From assembly GCF_003403075.1 (NCBI RefSeq), contig NZ_CP031557.1, positions 930,001 through 994,000 on the forward strand: 64,000 bases of DNA, given 5' to 3'. This document shows, one piece after another, positions 9,523 through 20,566 of the stretch. The notes under the pieces were generated by a model. It had not been told where the DNA came from. It saw only the letters and a program-made list of their open reading frames with translations, and did not search any database. Origin of the DNA: Flavobacterium psychrotrophum (GTDB lineage Bacteria > Bacteroidota > Bacteroidia > Flavobacteriales > Flavobacteriaceae). The translations under genes were made by a program, and so were the position numbers. Positions within the stretch are counted from its first letter, which is position 1, and each line of letters starts with the position of its first letter.

Positions 9523-9557
9523 GAACTGCCCCCAAAAAGTTAGACACTATTTGGGGG
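9523..9557. mobile_element. Possible solitary IS3-family end (relic)
   Basis: The segment begins with GAACTGCCCCCAAAAAGTT and continues into AGACAC, resembling terminal inverted repeats of IS3/IS150-type elements as I remember them. It also forms a perfect 8-bp stem (CCCCCAAA with TTTGGGGG). No transposase frame follows, so this would be a remnant only. It could instead be a simple hairpin that acts as a terminator. Confidence 0.35.
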
Positions 9558-9570
9558 TATTTTTATGCCT

Positions 9571-9598
9571 AAAAATACCTAAAAGTGGGTATTTTTTT
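9571..9598 (+). terminator. Intrinsic terminator, possibly bidirectional
   Basis: AAAAATACC pairs with GGTATTTTT around a 7-8 base loop and is followed by a T run. It is the second or third hairpin in the 150-base gap between the two T9SS genes. Confidence 0.55.
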
Positions 9599-9644
9599 GT
9601 TTTTGGCAGATGCATAACTTTATTCAAATTATAAATCTACCTAC

Positions 9645-11384
9645 ATGAAAAAAATTACGATGCTATTAATGCTGTTGTTTACTACTATGCTACGTGCTCA
9701 GGTTCCTGTATATGTGCAGTCTGTTTCTGATGTGTTTTATTTTACAGAGTTGGCAGGCAAAAGCTATTTTATAGCCAGGGGTAATGAGCTTTGGTCTACA
9801 GATGGTAGTACGGCAAATACACAATCTGTAATCGCTATGGGTACAAGTTCTGCAAATATTTTTTGTGTAAATGGAAGTAAGATGTATATAAGGGCATCAA
9901 AAACTCCGGCTCCAGATGGTACAGATGAGGCCTTATGGGTATCTGACGGTACAGCTAATGGTACTGTACTGATAAGTGCGGGATTTAAAGCAATATCGCA
10001 ATATTTTTTACCTGTAGGAAATCAGGTTTTTTTTCTAGCCGAAGATGCTACCCACGGATATGAATGGTGGGTTACTGATGGCACTGCGGCCGGCACGCAT
10101 TTGACAAAAGATATTAATCCCGGTATGCCGGGGCAGGATATTGGGATTCGTCATATTGCTTACCACAATAAAATGTATTTTATAGGCTACACGCAAACTG
10201 GCGAGATGGACTTTTGGGTTAGCGATGGTACAGAGGCTGGTACTTATATGCTGACGGAGTCTGATTATCCCGGAGCCGTGCCCCTGGACTATGACATGAT
10301 CATATACCACGATAAGATATATTTTACATTTCATGACAGAACAAACGGGATAGAGCTTTGGGTGTCAGACGGCACTGCTTCTGGTACACATATACTAAAA
10401 AACTGCAACACAGGCAGCAGTGGGACTTATCCAACGTGTTTTAATCTGTTTAATGATCGTTTACTGTTTATAGCATATAACGGTAATGACCTGGGAAGCC
10501 AAAATCTGTGGTCTACTGACGGTACGGAAGAAAATACCCTGCCCATAAAAAGGATGAATGTATCTGGTTTAAGCACTACTGAGTGGGTGCTGTATAACGG
10601 TGCGTATTATTTTGATGCAAATATGGATGGCCTGGGCTTAGAACTTTGTGTAACCGATGGTACTACTGCCGGTACACACCCTGTAAAAGATATAAGAACG
10701 GGAACTGTAGGTTCTTTTCCTGACAGGCTTACGGTTGCTAATAACAAGTTATTCTTTTTTGCATCAGATGGTTCTACAGGTACAGAGCCTTGGGTAACCG
10801 ATGGTACAGCAGCAGGAACAATGCAGCTAAAAGATATTTTTCCGGGCACATCCGGCAGTATGGTGGGTAATTATGGAGCGAGTTATGCAATAGGTAATAA
10901 GGTCTATTTTGTAGCGAGAATAGCCGCAAATAATTTACACCTTTACGCCAGCGATGGCACCGCAGCAGGTACTGTGGCTGTTGCACCGGCAAATGCTACG
11001 GTAACATTTTCGCCATTAAACAGTGGTTTCGGTACATTATATAAATCGTATGGAGCGTTATATTTTGAGGCAAAATATACAGGTAATCAAGATAACTTAT
11101 ACAGGATCGGGACTCCGTCTTTAGGTGTTGAGAGTATAAACTCAACCACAGATGTTAAACTGTACCCGAACCCTGCTAAAGATTTTATAACTATTGAATA
11201 CGCTACAGGTTTAGTAAATACTGTAACTATTTATAACACGCTTGGGCAGCAGGTGCATTCAGAAAATCTTCAAAATGCCCATGGCAGTGCTACGGTAAAT
11301 GTTTCAAAACTGCAACCGGGATATTATTTTGTTGAGGTTGGTTCAGGCTCAGGAAAGTCGGTTTTTAAAATTTTAAAAAATTAA
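9645..11384 (+). CDS. Secreted ELWxxDGTxxGT-repeat protein with T9SS type A sorting domain
   Basis: A 579-residue protein. A signal peptide (MKKITMLLMLLFTTMLRAQ) is followed by about nine copies of the ELW-x-S/T-DGT-x-x-GT repeat (for example ELWVSDGTASGTH), spaced ~45-65 residues apart as expected for a beta-propeller-like fold. The final ~80 residues from VKLYPNPAKDF to the KILKN end are a T9SS type A sorting domain. Its export route should match that of the preceding gene, but the two proteins share only the tail. Specific ligand unknown. A terminator hairpin follows about 25 bases after the stop. Confidence 0.9.
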   Translation: MKKITMLLMLLFTTMLRAQVPVYVQSVSDVFYFTELAGKSYFIARGNELWSTDGSTANTQSVIAMGTSSANIFCVNGSKMYIRASKTPAPDGTDEALWVSDGTANGTVLISAGFKAISQYFLPVGNQVFFLAEDATHGYEWWVTDGTAAGTHLTKDINPGMPGQDIGIRHIAYHNKMYFIGYTQTGEMDFWVSDGTEAGTYMLTESDYPGAVPLDYDMIIYHDKIYFTFHDRTNGIELWVSDGTASGTHILKNCNTGSSGTYPTCFNLFNDRLLFIAYNGNDLGSQNLWSTDGTEENTLPIKRMNVSGLSTTEWVLYNGAYYFDANMDGLGLELCVTDGTTAGTHPVKDIRTGTVGSFPDRLTVANNKLFFFASDGSTGTEPWVTDGTAAGTMQLKDIFPGTSGSMVGNYGASYAIGNKVYFVARIAANNLHLYASDGTAAGTVAVAPANATVTFSPLNSGFGTLYKSYGALYFEAKYTGNQDNLYRIGTPSLGVESINSTTDVKLYPNPAKDFITIEYATGLVNTVTIYNTLGQQVHSENLQNAHGSATVNVSKLQPGYYFVEVGSGSGKSVFKILKN

Positions 11385-11409
11385 TTTTACAAATATTACC
11401 TATACATTT

Positions 11410-11437
11410 GCCCCTTAACCAAGGGGCATTTTTATTT
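11410..11437 (+). terminator. Intrinsic terminator after T9SS gene
   Basis: GCCCCTT pairs with AAGGGGC around AACC and is followed by a T-rich run. A TACATTTG promoter-like octamer ends at the base of the stem (11403-11410), so the same bases could also form part of a promoter for the next gene. Confidence 0.6.
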
Positions 11438-11667
11438 TGGACGAACAACAACAATTTCTTATAAAGCTGGCACATGCCAAAATGCCCTTTGGCAAATACG
11501 AGGGGCGTTATCTTATAGACCTGCCTGAGTATTATGTAGTGTGGTACAGCAATAAAGGCTTTCCTGCCGGACTATTGGGTAAGCAGCTGCAACAGGTATA
11601 CGAACTAAAGCTTAACGGCCTTGAAGACCTGATAAGGAATATAAAGAAACAATATCCTAAGCCGTGA
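11437..11667 (+). CDS. DUF3820 family protein
   Basis: A 76-residue protein with the DUF3820 signature MPFGKYEGRYLIDLPEYYVVW and then the conserved GFPAGLLG stretch. This small family is sometimes annotated as a putative quorum-sensing-regulated virulence factor, but its biochemical role is not established. The only start in frame that preserves the N-terminal helix is a TTG at 11437, directly after the terminator hairpin; no ATG is available upstream before a stop. An internal ATG (MPFGK) would cut off 16 residues. Confidence 0.8.
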   Translation: MDEQQQFLIKLAHAKMPFGKYEGRYLIDLPEYYVVWYSNKGFPAGLLGKQLQQVYELKLNGLEDLIRNIKKQYPKP

Positions 11668-11672
11668 TACTG

Positions 11673-13459
<1,787 letters not shown>

Positions 13460-13513
13460 CCTGTAGTTGCAGTTTTATTTCGGCAATTTTTAGCAGGTAA
13501 TTATAAATAGATA

Positions 13514-15412
13514 ATGGAAGAAAAAAAGTTAGACATTAAAACAATTATCGGTTTCGGACTGATAATGGTGCTGCTGTTATGGATGATTTACGGCCAGACA
13601 GACAAACGCGAAAAAGAGGCTCGCGAAAAAGCTAAGCAGGAACAGCTTGACAAGGCTAAGAAAACCCAGATACCTGAAGGTACAACGGCATCGGTTATAA
13701 CCGATTCTACCGCTACAGATTCTGTAAAGCTGGCTAAACTGCGCGGTTCGCTGGGTGCGTTTGCTTATAGCGCTACACTTCCGTCTGCTAAAAACAACCT
13801 TACCGAAATTAAAAACCCACTGCTTACCATTAAGGTAGCTAACAAAGGTGGCTATATTGATGAGTGTACACTTAATAACTTTGAGCAAATTACAAAAGGC
13901 TCTGGTAAAAGGGTAGAGCTTATTAAAGGTAACAATGCAAGCTTTAACCTTCAGTTTAAAACGTCAGACAACCGTATCCTTAATACACAGGATATGTATT
14001 TTGAGCCGGTAAAAACTATGGAAGGCGAAAACCAGGTACTTACCATGAGGCTAAAAGCAGGTGAAAACCAGTTTCTGGAATACCGCTATGTGCTAAAGCC
14101 GAATGATTTTATGCTTGATTTTTCTATCCGTTCTCAGGGGCTTGCCCAGGTAGTAGATACTTCTAAGCCTATCGACCTTGAGTGGGGTATGAAAACCTAC
14201 AGGAACGAAAAAAGCGTTGCTTTTGAAAACCGTTACACTAACTTAGGGTATGAGTATGAAGAGGGCAAGTTTGATAAACTGGGCCTTGGTAAAAGCGATA
14301 CAGAGAAAGTGGATGACGTAAGTTATATTGCATTTAAACAGCATTTGTTTACATCAGTACTACTTACAGATACGCACTTTAAAAGTGCTGAGCTTACTTC
14401 AGAAAACCTTGTTGTTGACGAAAAAAAGGATACCATTTTTACAAGGAAGTTTATGGCTAAAATGCCACTTGCATATAAAGGTGGAGAGCTTAATTATAAT
14501 ATGAACTGGTATTATGGCCCGGCAGATTATAAAATTCTTAACGAATACAACAAAAACCTTGATGAGATCATTCCACTGGGCTGGGGTATCTTTGGTTGGA
14601 TAAACCGCTGGATATTTATTCCGGTATTTAGTTTGCTAAGTGGTTTCCTTCCTTACGGTATTGGTATTATCGTATTTACAATACTTATCAGGCTGGCAAT
14701 GTCTCCGGTAACGTATAAATCATACCTGTCTCAGGCAAAGATGAAAGTACTGCGTCCTGAAATTACAGAGCTAAACGAGAAGTACAAGAAAGACCCGATG
14801 AAAAAGCAGCAGGAAACCATGAAACTGTATTCTGCGGCAGGGGTAAACCCTATGGCAGGCTGTCTTCCGGCAGTTATGCAGATACCGGTTTTCTACGCGT
14901 TATTCCAGTTCTTCCCTTCGTATTTTGACCTTAGGCAGAAAAGTTTCCTTTGGGCGGATGACCTTTCATCGTATGATTCAGTGCTAAAACTGCCGTTTGA
15001 TATTCCATTCTATGGTAATCACGTAAGTTTGTTCCCTATACTTGCATCGCTTGCTATATTTTTCTATATGAAGATGACAACGGGCGACCAAACCATGTCT
15101 GCACCACAGCAAGAGGGTATGCCGGATATGAGCAAGATCATGAAGGTAATGATTTATATCTCGCCAATAATGATGCTTATATTCTTTAACAGCAACCCAT
15201 CTGGACTGAGTTTGTATTACTTTATCTCTAACCTTATTACAATAGGTATTATGTATGTTATTAAAAACCATATTGTAAAAGAAGACAAGATACACGCGCT
15301 GATACAAAATAATAAGAGCAAGCCGAAGCAGCAAGGCCGTTTCCAAAAGAAAATGCAGGAAATGATGGAGCAGGCGCAAGAGCAGCAAAAATCAAAACAG
15401 ATTAAAAAATAA
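13514..15412 (+). CDS. yidC: Membrane protein insertase YidC
   Basis: A 632-residue inner-membrane insertase that integrates proteins alone or with Sec. The N-terminal signal-anchor (about residues 10-25) is followed by a large periplasmic beta-domain up to about residue 350, typical of Gram-negative YidC. The five-helix core then begins with WGIFGWINRWIFIPVF and includes ILIRLAMSPVTYKSY, with the conserved positively charged residue of the hydrophilic groove, and the MAGCLPAVMQIPVFYALF helix. The C-terminus is long, basic and Gln/Lys-rich, as expected for ribosome contact. A terminator follows directly. Confidence 0.97.
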   Translation: MEEKKLDIKTIIGFGLIMVLLLWMIYGQTDKREKEAREKAKQEQLDKAKKTQIPEGTTASVITDSTATDSVKLAKLRGSLGAFAYSATLPSAKNNLTEIKNPLLTIKVANKGGYIDECTLNNFEQITKGSGKRVELIKGNNASFNLQFKTSDNRILNTQDMYFEPVKTMEGENQVLTMRLKAGENQFLEYRYVLKPNDFMLDFSIRSQGLAQVVDTSKPIDLEWGMKTYRNEKSVAFENRYTNLGYEYEEGKFDKLGLGKSDTEKVDDVSYIAFKQHLFTSVLLTDTHFKSAELTSENLVVDEKKDTIFTRKFMAKMPLAYKGGELNYNMNWYYGPADYKILNEYNKNLDEIIPLGWGIFGWINRWIFIPVFSLLSGFLPYGIGIIVFTILIRLAMSPVTYKSYLSQAKMKVLRPEITELNEKYKKDPMKKQQETMKLYSAAGVNPMAGCLPAVMQIPVFYALFQFFPSYFDLRQKSFLWADDLSSYDSVLKLPFDIPFYGNHVSLFPILASLAIFFYMKMTTGDQTMSAPQQEGMPDMSKIMKVMIYISPIMMLIFFNSNPSGLSLYYFISNLITIGIMYVIKNHIVKEDKIHALIQNNKSKPKQQGRFQKKMQEMMEQAQEQQKSKQIKK

Positions 15413-15417
15413 TACGG

Positions 15418-15441
15418 CAAAGCACTCTTCGGGGTGCTTTG
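15418..15441 (+). terminator. Intrinsic terminator of yidC
   Basis: CAAAGCAC and GTGCTTTG form a perfect 8-bp stem with an 8-base loop, 5 bases after the yidC stop. The T run after it is short. Confidence 0.6.
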
Positions 15442-15532
15442 TTGCTTAAGCCGGGTTGGCATACATTTTGGATAGCCACAAAACAATATTTAAAGTATAT
15501 TCGGGTTTTATTTATAAACAACCACATTTGTA

Positions 15533-16252
15533 ATGAAAAGAGTAGCAGTATTAAGCCTTATATTTTTAATTGCCACAGGGGCAATGGCGCAGGATATCAA
15601 TAAAAAAGACGCCCAGGGCAACCGCGACGGCCTTTGGAAAGGTACTTATGAAGCCAGTAAAAGGCCACGTTATGAAGGTACTTTTAACCATGGTAAAGAA
15701 ACAGGAACCTTTAAGTTTTTTGATGATACGCAGGCATCAACCCTTATGGCTACACGTGTATTTGCTAAAGATGGTTCCTGCTATACTACCTTTTTTGAAC
15801 CTACCGGTACTAAAGTAAGCGAGGGTAAAGAGGTAAACCACCTGCAGGAAGGCGAGTGGAAGTACTACCATTATAAGAACAAAGCTGTTATGGCACAGGA
15901 GTTTTATAAAGCCGGTAAGCTAAACGGAGCCCGTAAGGTGTTTTTTGAAAACGGGACACTTGCCGAAGAAACTAATTATGTAAATGGCGTAAAAGAAGGT
16001 GCCTATAAAAAATATACCGAAAAAGGCCTGGTGCTTGAAGAAGCTACATATAAAAATGATGAGTTTAACGGCCCCGCTGCTTATCGTGATGCCGATGGGA
16101 ACGTTGCATCTCAGGGGCTATATAAAAATGGCTTAAAGCATGGCGTGTGGAAGTTTTATGACAAGGGCAAACTGGTTAAAGAAACCGATATGAGTGTGAG
16201 TGCCCGCAAAGCCGCAGGGAAAGCAAAAACAGAAGCAAAGAAAAGCAATTGA
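15533..16252 (+). CDS. MORN-repeat (YwqK-type) exported protein
   Basis: A 239-residue protein with a signal peptide ending in MAQ at about residue 20. Repeats of the form G-x-W/A-(K)-x-Y/F-x-x-G-x-x-x-x-E recur every ~23 residues ([44 protein letters not shown]), as in MORN/YwqK 'toxin-antitoxin system YwqK family antitoxin' proteins. No partner toxin is next to it, so the antitoxin name is not supported here. Likely a periplasmic beta-sheet scaffold of unknown role. The C-terminal ~25 residues are Lys/Ala-rich. Confidence 0.82.
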   Translation: MKRVAVLSLIFLIATGAMAQDINKKDAQGNRDGLWKGTYEASKRPRYEGTFNHGKETGTFKFFDDTQASTLMATRVFAKDGSCYTTFFEPTGTKVSEGKEVNHLQEGEWKYYHYKNKAVMAQEFYKAGKLNGARKVFFENGTLAEETNYVNGVKEGAYKKYTEKGLVLEEATYKNDEFNGPAAYRDADGNVASQGLYKNGLKHGVWKFYDKGKLVKETDMSVSARKAAGKAKTEAKKSN

Positions 16253-16261
16253 TTTTTATTG

Positions 16262-16269
16262 TACCTTTG
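16262..16269 (+). promoter_or_regulatory. mnmA -7 promoter element (TACCTTTG)
   Basis: TACCTTTG is 26 bases before the mnmA ATG (16296). It supports that start over a longer in-frame extension reaching back into the MORN gene. Confidence 0.55.
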
Positions 16270-16295
16270 TATCGAAATTTTTGAATGTATTTAAG

Positions 16296-17483
16296 ATGAA
16301 ACGTGTAGTAGTAGGCCTTTCGGGTGGAGTAGACAGTAGTGTGGCAGCATATCTTTTGCAACAGCAGGGGTATGAGGTAATAGGCTTGTTTATGAAGAAC
16401 TGGCACGATGATACGGTAACTATATCTAACGAATGTCCGTGGCTGGAAGACAGCAACGATGCACTTTTAGTTGCCGAAAAACTGGGCATACCGTTCCAGA
16501 CGGTAGATCTTAGCGAAGAATATAAAGAGCGTATTGTAGACTATATGTTTAACGAATACGAAAAAGGACGCACGCCAAACCCGGATGTACTTTGCAACCG
16601 CGAGATAAAGTTTGATGTGTTTATGAAGATTGCCCTGAGCCTGGGGGCCGACTATGTAGCTACCGGACACTATTGCCGCAAAGATACTATTGAGGTTGAT
16701 GGTAAAGAAGTGCACCGCCTGCTTGCGGGTGTAGATGGTAATAAAGACCAGTCGTACTTTTTATGCCAGTTATCTCAGGAGCAGTTGTCAAAAGCATTGT
16801 TCCCTATTGGGGAGCTTACCAAGCCTGAGGTGCGCAAAATAGCTGCCGAAATGGAACTGGTTACCGCTGAGAAAAAAGATTCACAAGGGCTTTGTTTTAT
16901 TGGCAAGGTACGCCTGCCTGAATTTTTACAGCAGCAGCTTCAGCCTAAAGAAGGTGTTATTTATGAGGTAAATGCCGACCTGCCTTTATATGCTGAAGAA
17001 CAAACAGAATTTAACGATATTAAAGAGCGCCTGGCATACCAAGCCAAAAACATTACCTATAAGCCCGAGATGGCTAAGGTAGTGGGCAAGCACCAGGGCG
17101 CGCATTACTATACTATAGGGCAACGTAAAGGACTAAATGTTGGCGGTACTAAAGAAGCTTTATTTATCATCGCTACCGATGTTGAAACAAACGCTATTTA
17201 TACCGGACAGGGTCAGGCTCACCCGGGATTGTTCCGTAAGGCGTTGTACATACAGGAAAACGAAATACACTGGGTACGCGAGGACCTTACTTTAAAAGAT
17301 GGCGAAACCATGGATGTTATGGTACGTATACGCTACCGCCAGCCGCTTCAAAAAGCTACACTGCATAAGTTTGATAGTGGTATGTACATTTCTTTTGAAG
17401 AACCGCAAAGCGCCATTACCGAAGGGCAGTTTGCTGCCTGGCACATAGGCGATGAGCTTGTGGGTAGTGGAGTGATATCGTAA
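16296..17483 (+). CDS. mnmA: tRNA 2-thiouridine(34) synthase MnmA
   Basis: The 395-residue enzyme adds sulfur to U34 of tRNA-Lys, -Glu and -Gln. It adenylates the base at the PP-loop ([12 protein letters not shown], residues ~4-15) and transfers persulfide sulfur. The two catalytic cysteines are in [12 protein letters not shown] (about residue 102) and GLCFIGKVR (about residue 200); the GHYCR and [10 protein letters not shown] motifs are also present. The start at MKRVVVG follows a promoter box. The last ~13 codons and the terminator are duplicated 700 bases downstream (see repeats at 17439 and 18135). Confidence 0.97.
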   Translation: MKRVVVGLSGGVDSSVAAYLLQQQGYEVIGLFMKNWHDDTVTISNECPWLEDSNDALLVAEKLGIPFQTVDLSEEYKERIVDYMFNEYEKGRTPNPDVLCNREIKFDVFMKIALSLGADYVATGHYCRKDTIEVDGKEVHRLLAGVDGNKDQSYFLCQLSQEQLSKALFPIGELTKPEVRKIAAEMELVTAEKKDSQGLCFIGKVRLPEFLQQQLQPKEGVIYEVNADLPLYAEEQTEFNDIKERLAYQAKNITYKPEMAKVVGKHQGAHYYTIGQRKGLNVGGTKEALFIIATDVETNAIYTGQGQAHPGLFRKALYIQENEIHWVREDLTLKDGETMDVMVRIRYRQPLQKATLHKFDSGMYISFEEPQSAITEGQFAAWHIGDELVGSGVIS

Positions 17484-17535
17484 ATAAATAAACATTATAT
17501 TTAATGCCTGATACAGAAATGCGTTGGGCATTTTA
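17439..17535 (+). repeat. Direct repeat copy A: mnmA 3' end plus terminator
   Basis: It covers the codons for [14 protein letters not shown], the stop, and a hairpin (AATGCC with GGCATT, then Ts). Copy B at 18135 matches it at about 90% with one 4-base gap. Differences in the coding part are mostly at third positions. Confidence 0.85.
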
Positions 17536-17568
17536 TTTTTGGACATTAAATTCAACCATACCTTATTT

Positions 17569-18123
17569 ATGATAGATAGCGAAATAAAGAATGCATTTAA
17601 AATTGCCTTGGGCACTGATGAAACTATTTTATGGACTGGTCGTCCGCCGGGAGGTGTTATTTTCAGGGCTTCTGATATTTTTTTAATACCTTTTAGTATC
17701 TTATGGTTTGGTTTTGCTGTTTTTTGGGAAGTATCGGTTGTCGAAAGTGATGCTCCCCTGCTTTTCAGACTATGGGGAATTCCTTTTCTTTGTGTAGGCC
17801 TTTACATCAGCATAGGTCGTTTTTTTATTGATTCGCATAAAAGAAAAAATACCGTCTATGCAATAACACACGAGAGGATACTGATTAAGTCAGGTATATT
17901 TTCAAGCGAAATTAATTCTGTAAGTATCCGTACACTTTCTGGTGTCACTTTTACAACCAAAGCCGATGGTTCAGGCACCATTATACTCGGGCCTGAAAAT
18001 GATCGATATGGAAGAATGCAAGGTCTAGATTGGCCAGGAGTTAAACAAACGCCCAGGCTTGAGTCTATACCTAATGTTAAAGGTGTATATGACATTATAA
18101 TGGACAATCAACGCAAGCCTTAA
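17569..18123 (+). CDS. Bacterial PH-domain membrane protein
   Basis: The 184-residue product (start at MIDSEIKN) opens with an amphipathic stretch ending ETILWTGRPPGG, a motif common before the membrane segments of bacterial PH (bPH/DUF304-like) proteins. Two hydrophobic segments follow (about residues 28-48 and 62-80). The C-terminal half is a PH-like beta fold containing YAITHERILIKSG. These proteins are membrane-associated with unclear roles. The gene is flanked on both sides by copies of the mnmA 3' end and has A/T-richer codons than mnmA, so it was probably inserted. A start at 17524 is possible but less likely. Confidence 0.72.
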   Translation: MIDSEIKNAFKIALGTDETILWTGRPPGGVIFRASDIFLIPFSILWFGFAVFWEVSVVESDAPLLFRLWGIPFLCVGLYISIGRFFIDSHKRKNTVYAITHERILIKSGIFSSEINSVSIRTLSGVTFTTKADGSGTIILGPENDRYGRMQGLDWPGVKQTPRLESIPNVKGVYDIIMDNQRKP

Positions 18124-18134
18124 TATCTGTCATA

Positions 18135-18228
18135 TTGCATATAGGCGATGAGCTTGTGGCAAGTGGAGTAATATCGTAAATAAACATTATATTTAATGCC
18201 TGATATAGAAATGTATTGGGCATTTTTT
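18135..18228 (+). repeat. Direct repeat copy B: displaced mnmA 3' end plus terminator
   Basis: It begins 12 bases after the PH-gene stop and still reads (L)HIGDELVASGVIS-stop in frame, with CAC to CAT and GTG to GTA silent changes and one Gly-to-Ala change. It ends in the same hairpin and T run as copy A. Confidence 0.85.
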
Positions 18229-18252
18229 ATATTCATCATAAACTAAGAACGT

Positions 18253-19170
18253 ATGAACCGTTATATATTACTTGTTTCGGTTTCAATTATTGGGGCAATA
18301 TTTAGACATTTTGTGAAAAAACAAAGTCAGAATAAAACTGCTGATTATGATCAGGCACCAGACTCTTTTAAAAATATAATAGACACAATTGCTCCTGATG
18401 ATCTTATAAAAAGCAGGGTGAAAATTATCGAAAATGAAATCTATATTACAAATAGCCCTGATATTCGAGGTGCTGATGTCGAGGTGTTTACTGTGTTCGA
18501 TCTAAATGATCCTATTCTCAATATTTATGAAAACGAAAATTTAATACATAGATTTACAATCGAATCAAGGGACGGATATCCTGATGTATCAGGTAGATAT
18601 TTACACTCTTCAATTCGTGTGAATTCAGATTCCAGCGTTCAGATGGATGGCATTATTTCAGACGATCGGGATATTTATGATAAAGATGGTGAGGGCATAA
18701 GATTTCAGCCATTCTTTCTTTCAAATAAAGAAAGTAGTAATACAAGCCTCAAAGGACAGGGGCTTTTCCAGAGAGGACTTCATTTTAGTGGATTTATAAC
18801 ATCACGGAATATTAGATTTATATGTATTTGTGATGAATGTCGTATGAGTTTTTCTTTAGAATGCTATCATGCAGGATTTTCTGAATTGCAATATTTTTAC
18901 TCAACAAATAGTAAGGAAATACTTTTTGTGCGTTATGGTGAAATTGAAAATCTTCCCGTGCAGTTACAAAAAGATATCAATGCTGATATAATTACCAAAG
19001 TTGAAAATCAATTACCTCAAACAAAAGATGGAAATTTTAGATTTTATAATGGCTTAAAGTGCCCACATTGTTCTGCGGATTATATTGACTTTGAAAATCA
19101 TAAAGAAAGAAGAACAAATGAATATTACGCAAATTTTTATCTTAATCAAAAGCCTTTATATTTTAATTGA
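18253..19170 (+). CDS. Hypothetical protein with two CxxC motifs
   Basis: I do not recognise this 305-residue protein. An N-terminal hydrophobic helix (residues 3-17) could be a membrane anchor. Two cysteine pairs lie in the C-terminal half (CDECRMSF at about 194 and CPHCSADY at about 275) and could bind a metal such as zinc. The sequence between is rich in Asp, Asn and Ile and strongly A/T-biased in codon use. It lies directly after the displaced mnmA end, so it may belong to the same acquired segment as the PH-domain gene. Its stop is 23 bases before the TatD start. Confidence 0.7.
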   Translation: MNRYILLVSVSIIGAIFRHFVKKQSQNKTADYDQAPDSFKNIIDTIAPDDLIKSRVKIIENEIYITNSPDIRGADVEVFTVFDLNDPILNIYENENLIHRFTIESRDGYPDVSGRYLHSSIRVNSDSSVQMDGIISDDRDIYDKDGEGIRFQPFFLSNKESSNTSLKGQGLFQRGLHFSGFITSRNIRFICICDECRMSFSLECYHAGFSELQYFYSTNSKEILFVRYGEIENLPVQLQKDINADIITKVENQLPQTKDGNFRFYNGLKCPHCSADYIDFENHKERRTNEYYANFYLNQKPLYFN

Positions 19171-19193
19171 TTTCTAAAATTAGTAACAAGCTA

Positions 19194-19838
19194 ATGCTCC
19201 ACAACCTACATACTCACAACTACACAGATAACTCTGATGTACTCGAAGTCGTAAACCGCTATCCTTATGAAGCTGTTGATGTACCGTATTTCTCAACAGG
19301 CATACACCCGTGGTATATTGATACTGATAACGTTGAGGAGCATTTAAACATTGTAGAGCATTGCCTGCAACAGCCTAATTGCCTTGCTCTTGGCGAATGC
19401 GGACTTGATAAGCGTATTGAAATTCCGCTGGATGTGCAGGTTGCTATTTTTGAAAAGCAATTATTATTAGCGAAAAAATACCAAAAACCTGTAATTTTGC
19501 ACCTCGTTGCCGCATTTCAGGAGCTTATAGAAATTAAAAAGCGCCTTAATGTAGATATGCCGATGATTGTGCACGGCTTCAGTAAAAATGCACAGGTAGC
19601 AAAGCAGCTGCTGGATAATGGCTTTTACCTTTCGTTTGGGAAGTATTTATTACGTAATCCTGAACTTAGCGAGGTTTTTGCAGGAGTACCGGATGACCGT
19701 TTCTTTCTTGAAACTGATACGATAGAAGAGGGTATTACTGAAGTATATGCCAAAGCTTCTGCGGCAAAGAATATAGATATTGAATTGCTTAAAGATATTG
19801 TAAGCACTAATTTTAAAACTGTTTTTAAAAATGGCTGA
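19194..19838 (+). CDS. TatD family metal-dependent hydrolase
   Basis: A 214-residue TIM-barrel hydrolase of the TatD family. Metal ligands are visible in order: the HTH pair in NLHTHNY (residues ~4-6), the GECGLD glutamate, a His in PVILHLV, a His in PMIVHGF and the Asp in FLETDT. TatD proteins are divalent-metal DNases/exonucleases, some with D-aminoacyl or other activities. At 214 residues it is shorter than the usual ~260. ATG 19194 is preferred to a TTG at 19167. The gene overlaps tcdA by 8 bases. Confidence 0.88.
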   Translation: MLHNLHTHNYTDNSDVLEVVNRYPYEAVDVPYFSTGIHPWYIDTDNVEEHLNIVEHCLQQPNCLALGECGLDKRIEIPLDVQVAIFEKQLLLAKKYQKPVILHLVAAFQELIEIKKRLNVDMPMIVHGFSKNAQVAKQLLDNGFYLSFGKYLLRNPELSEVFAGVPDDRFFLETDTIEEGITEVYAKASAAKNIDIELLKDIVSTNFKTVFKNG

Positions 19839-20547
19839 ATGGACCGAGAGGGCTGAACTATTGTTTAAAAAGGAAGGCCTTGACAAATTAACAAATGCAC
19901 ATGTAATGGTAGTGGGCCTTGGGGGCGTAGGCTCTTTTGCAGCAGAATTTCTTGCCAGGGCAGGAGTGGGTACCATGACCATTGTAGATGGCGACGTGGT
20001 AGACATTACCAACATTAACCGCCAGCTGCCGGCACTGCACAGTACTGTAGGGCAACCTAAGGTAAAGATTGTAGGCGACAGGCTTATGGATATTAACCCT
20101 GAGCTGAACCTTATTCGTGTGGAAGAGTTTCTTTCGCCGGAGCGTGCCTATGAACTGGTTACCGAGGAGTATGATTATGTTTTAGATTGCATTGACAGCA
20201 TTACACCAAAGCTTAACCTTATTCTATCGGCAAAGCGCAAGAAGGTTAAGATCATTAGTAATATGGGTGCAGGTGGTAAGTATGAGGCTTCTAAGGTGCG
20301 TGTAGGCGATATTAGTAAGACAGATGTTTGCCCGCTTGCTAAAACGGTGCGTAAGCGCCTCCGTAAAGAGGGTGTTACAAAAGGTGTAAAAGCGGTATAT
20401 TCTATAGAAACTCCGGATCAGTCGAGCCTTAAAATGACTAACGGACTTAACTATAAAAAATCATTTTTTGGTACCAACAGCTGGATGCCGGCCTTGTTTG
20501 GCCTTCATGCTGCCGAAGCGGTAGTAAAACACCTGATAAAGAAATAA
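19831..20547 (+). CDS. tcdA: tRNA threonylcarbamoyladenosine dehydratase
   Basis: The 238-residue ThiF/MoeB/E1-like protein has an ATP-binding GLGGVGSFAAEFLARAG motif (residues ~28-44), the following VDGDVVDITNINRQ signature, and the CPLAKTVRKRLRK region typical of TcdA/CsdL. The enzyme cyclises t6A to ct6A at position 37 of ANN-decoding tRNAs using ATP. Family members are ~250-270 residues, so length is near normal. The start lies inside the end of tatD, so the two are translationally coupled. Confidence 0.9.
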   Translation: MAEWTERAELLFKKEGLDKLTNAHVMVVGLGGVGSFAAEFLARAGVGTMTIVDGDVVDITNINRQLPALHSTVGQPKVKIVGDRLMDINPELNLIRVEEFLSPERAYELVTEEYDYVLDCIDSITPKLNLILSAKRKKVKIISNMGAGGKYEASKVRVGDISKTDVCPLAKTVRKRLRKEGVTKGVKAVYSIETPDQSSLKMTNGLNYKKSFFGTNSWMPALFGLHAAEAVVKHLIKK

Positions 20548-20566
20548 AAAAATATAAAATATTTTT

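Noticed and set aside
9645..11384. Repeated DGTxxGT-coding segments suspected as a DNA repeat or CRISPR-like array
   Set aside because: They are diverged protein repeats with varying spacing inside one reading frame, without the conserved DNA repeat units of an array.
15533..16252. MORN protein as part of a toxin-antitoxin pair (YwqK family name)
   Set aside because: It has a signal peptide and no partner gene; the name reflects family labelling only.
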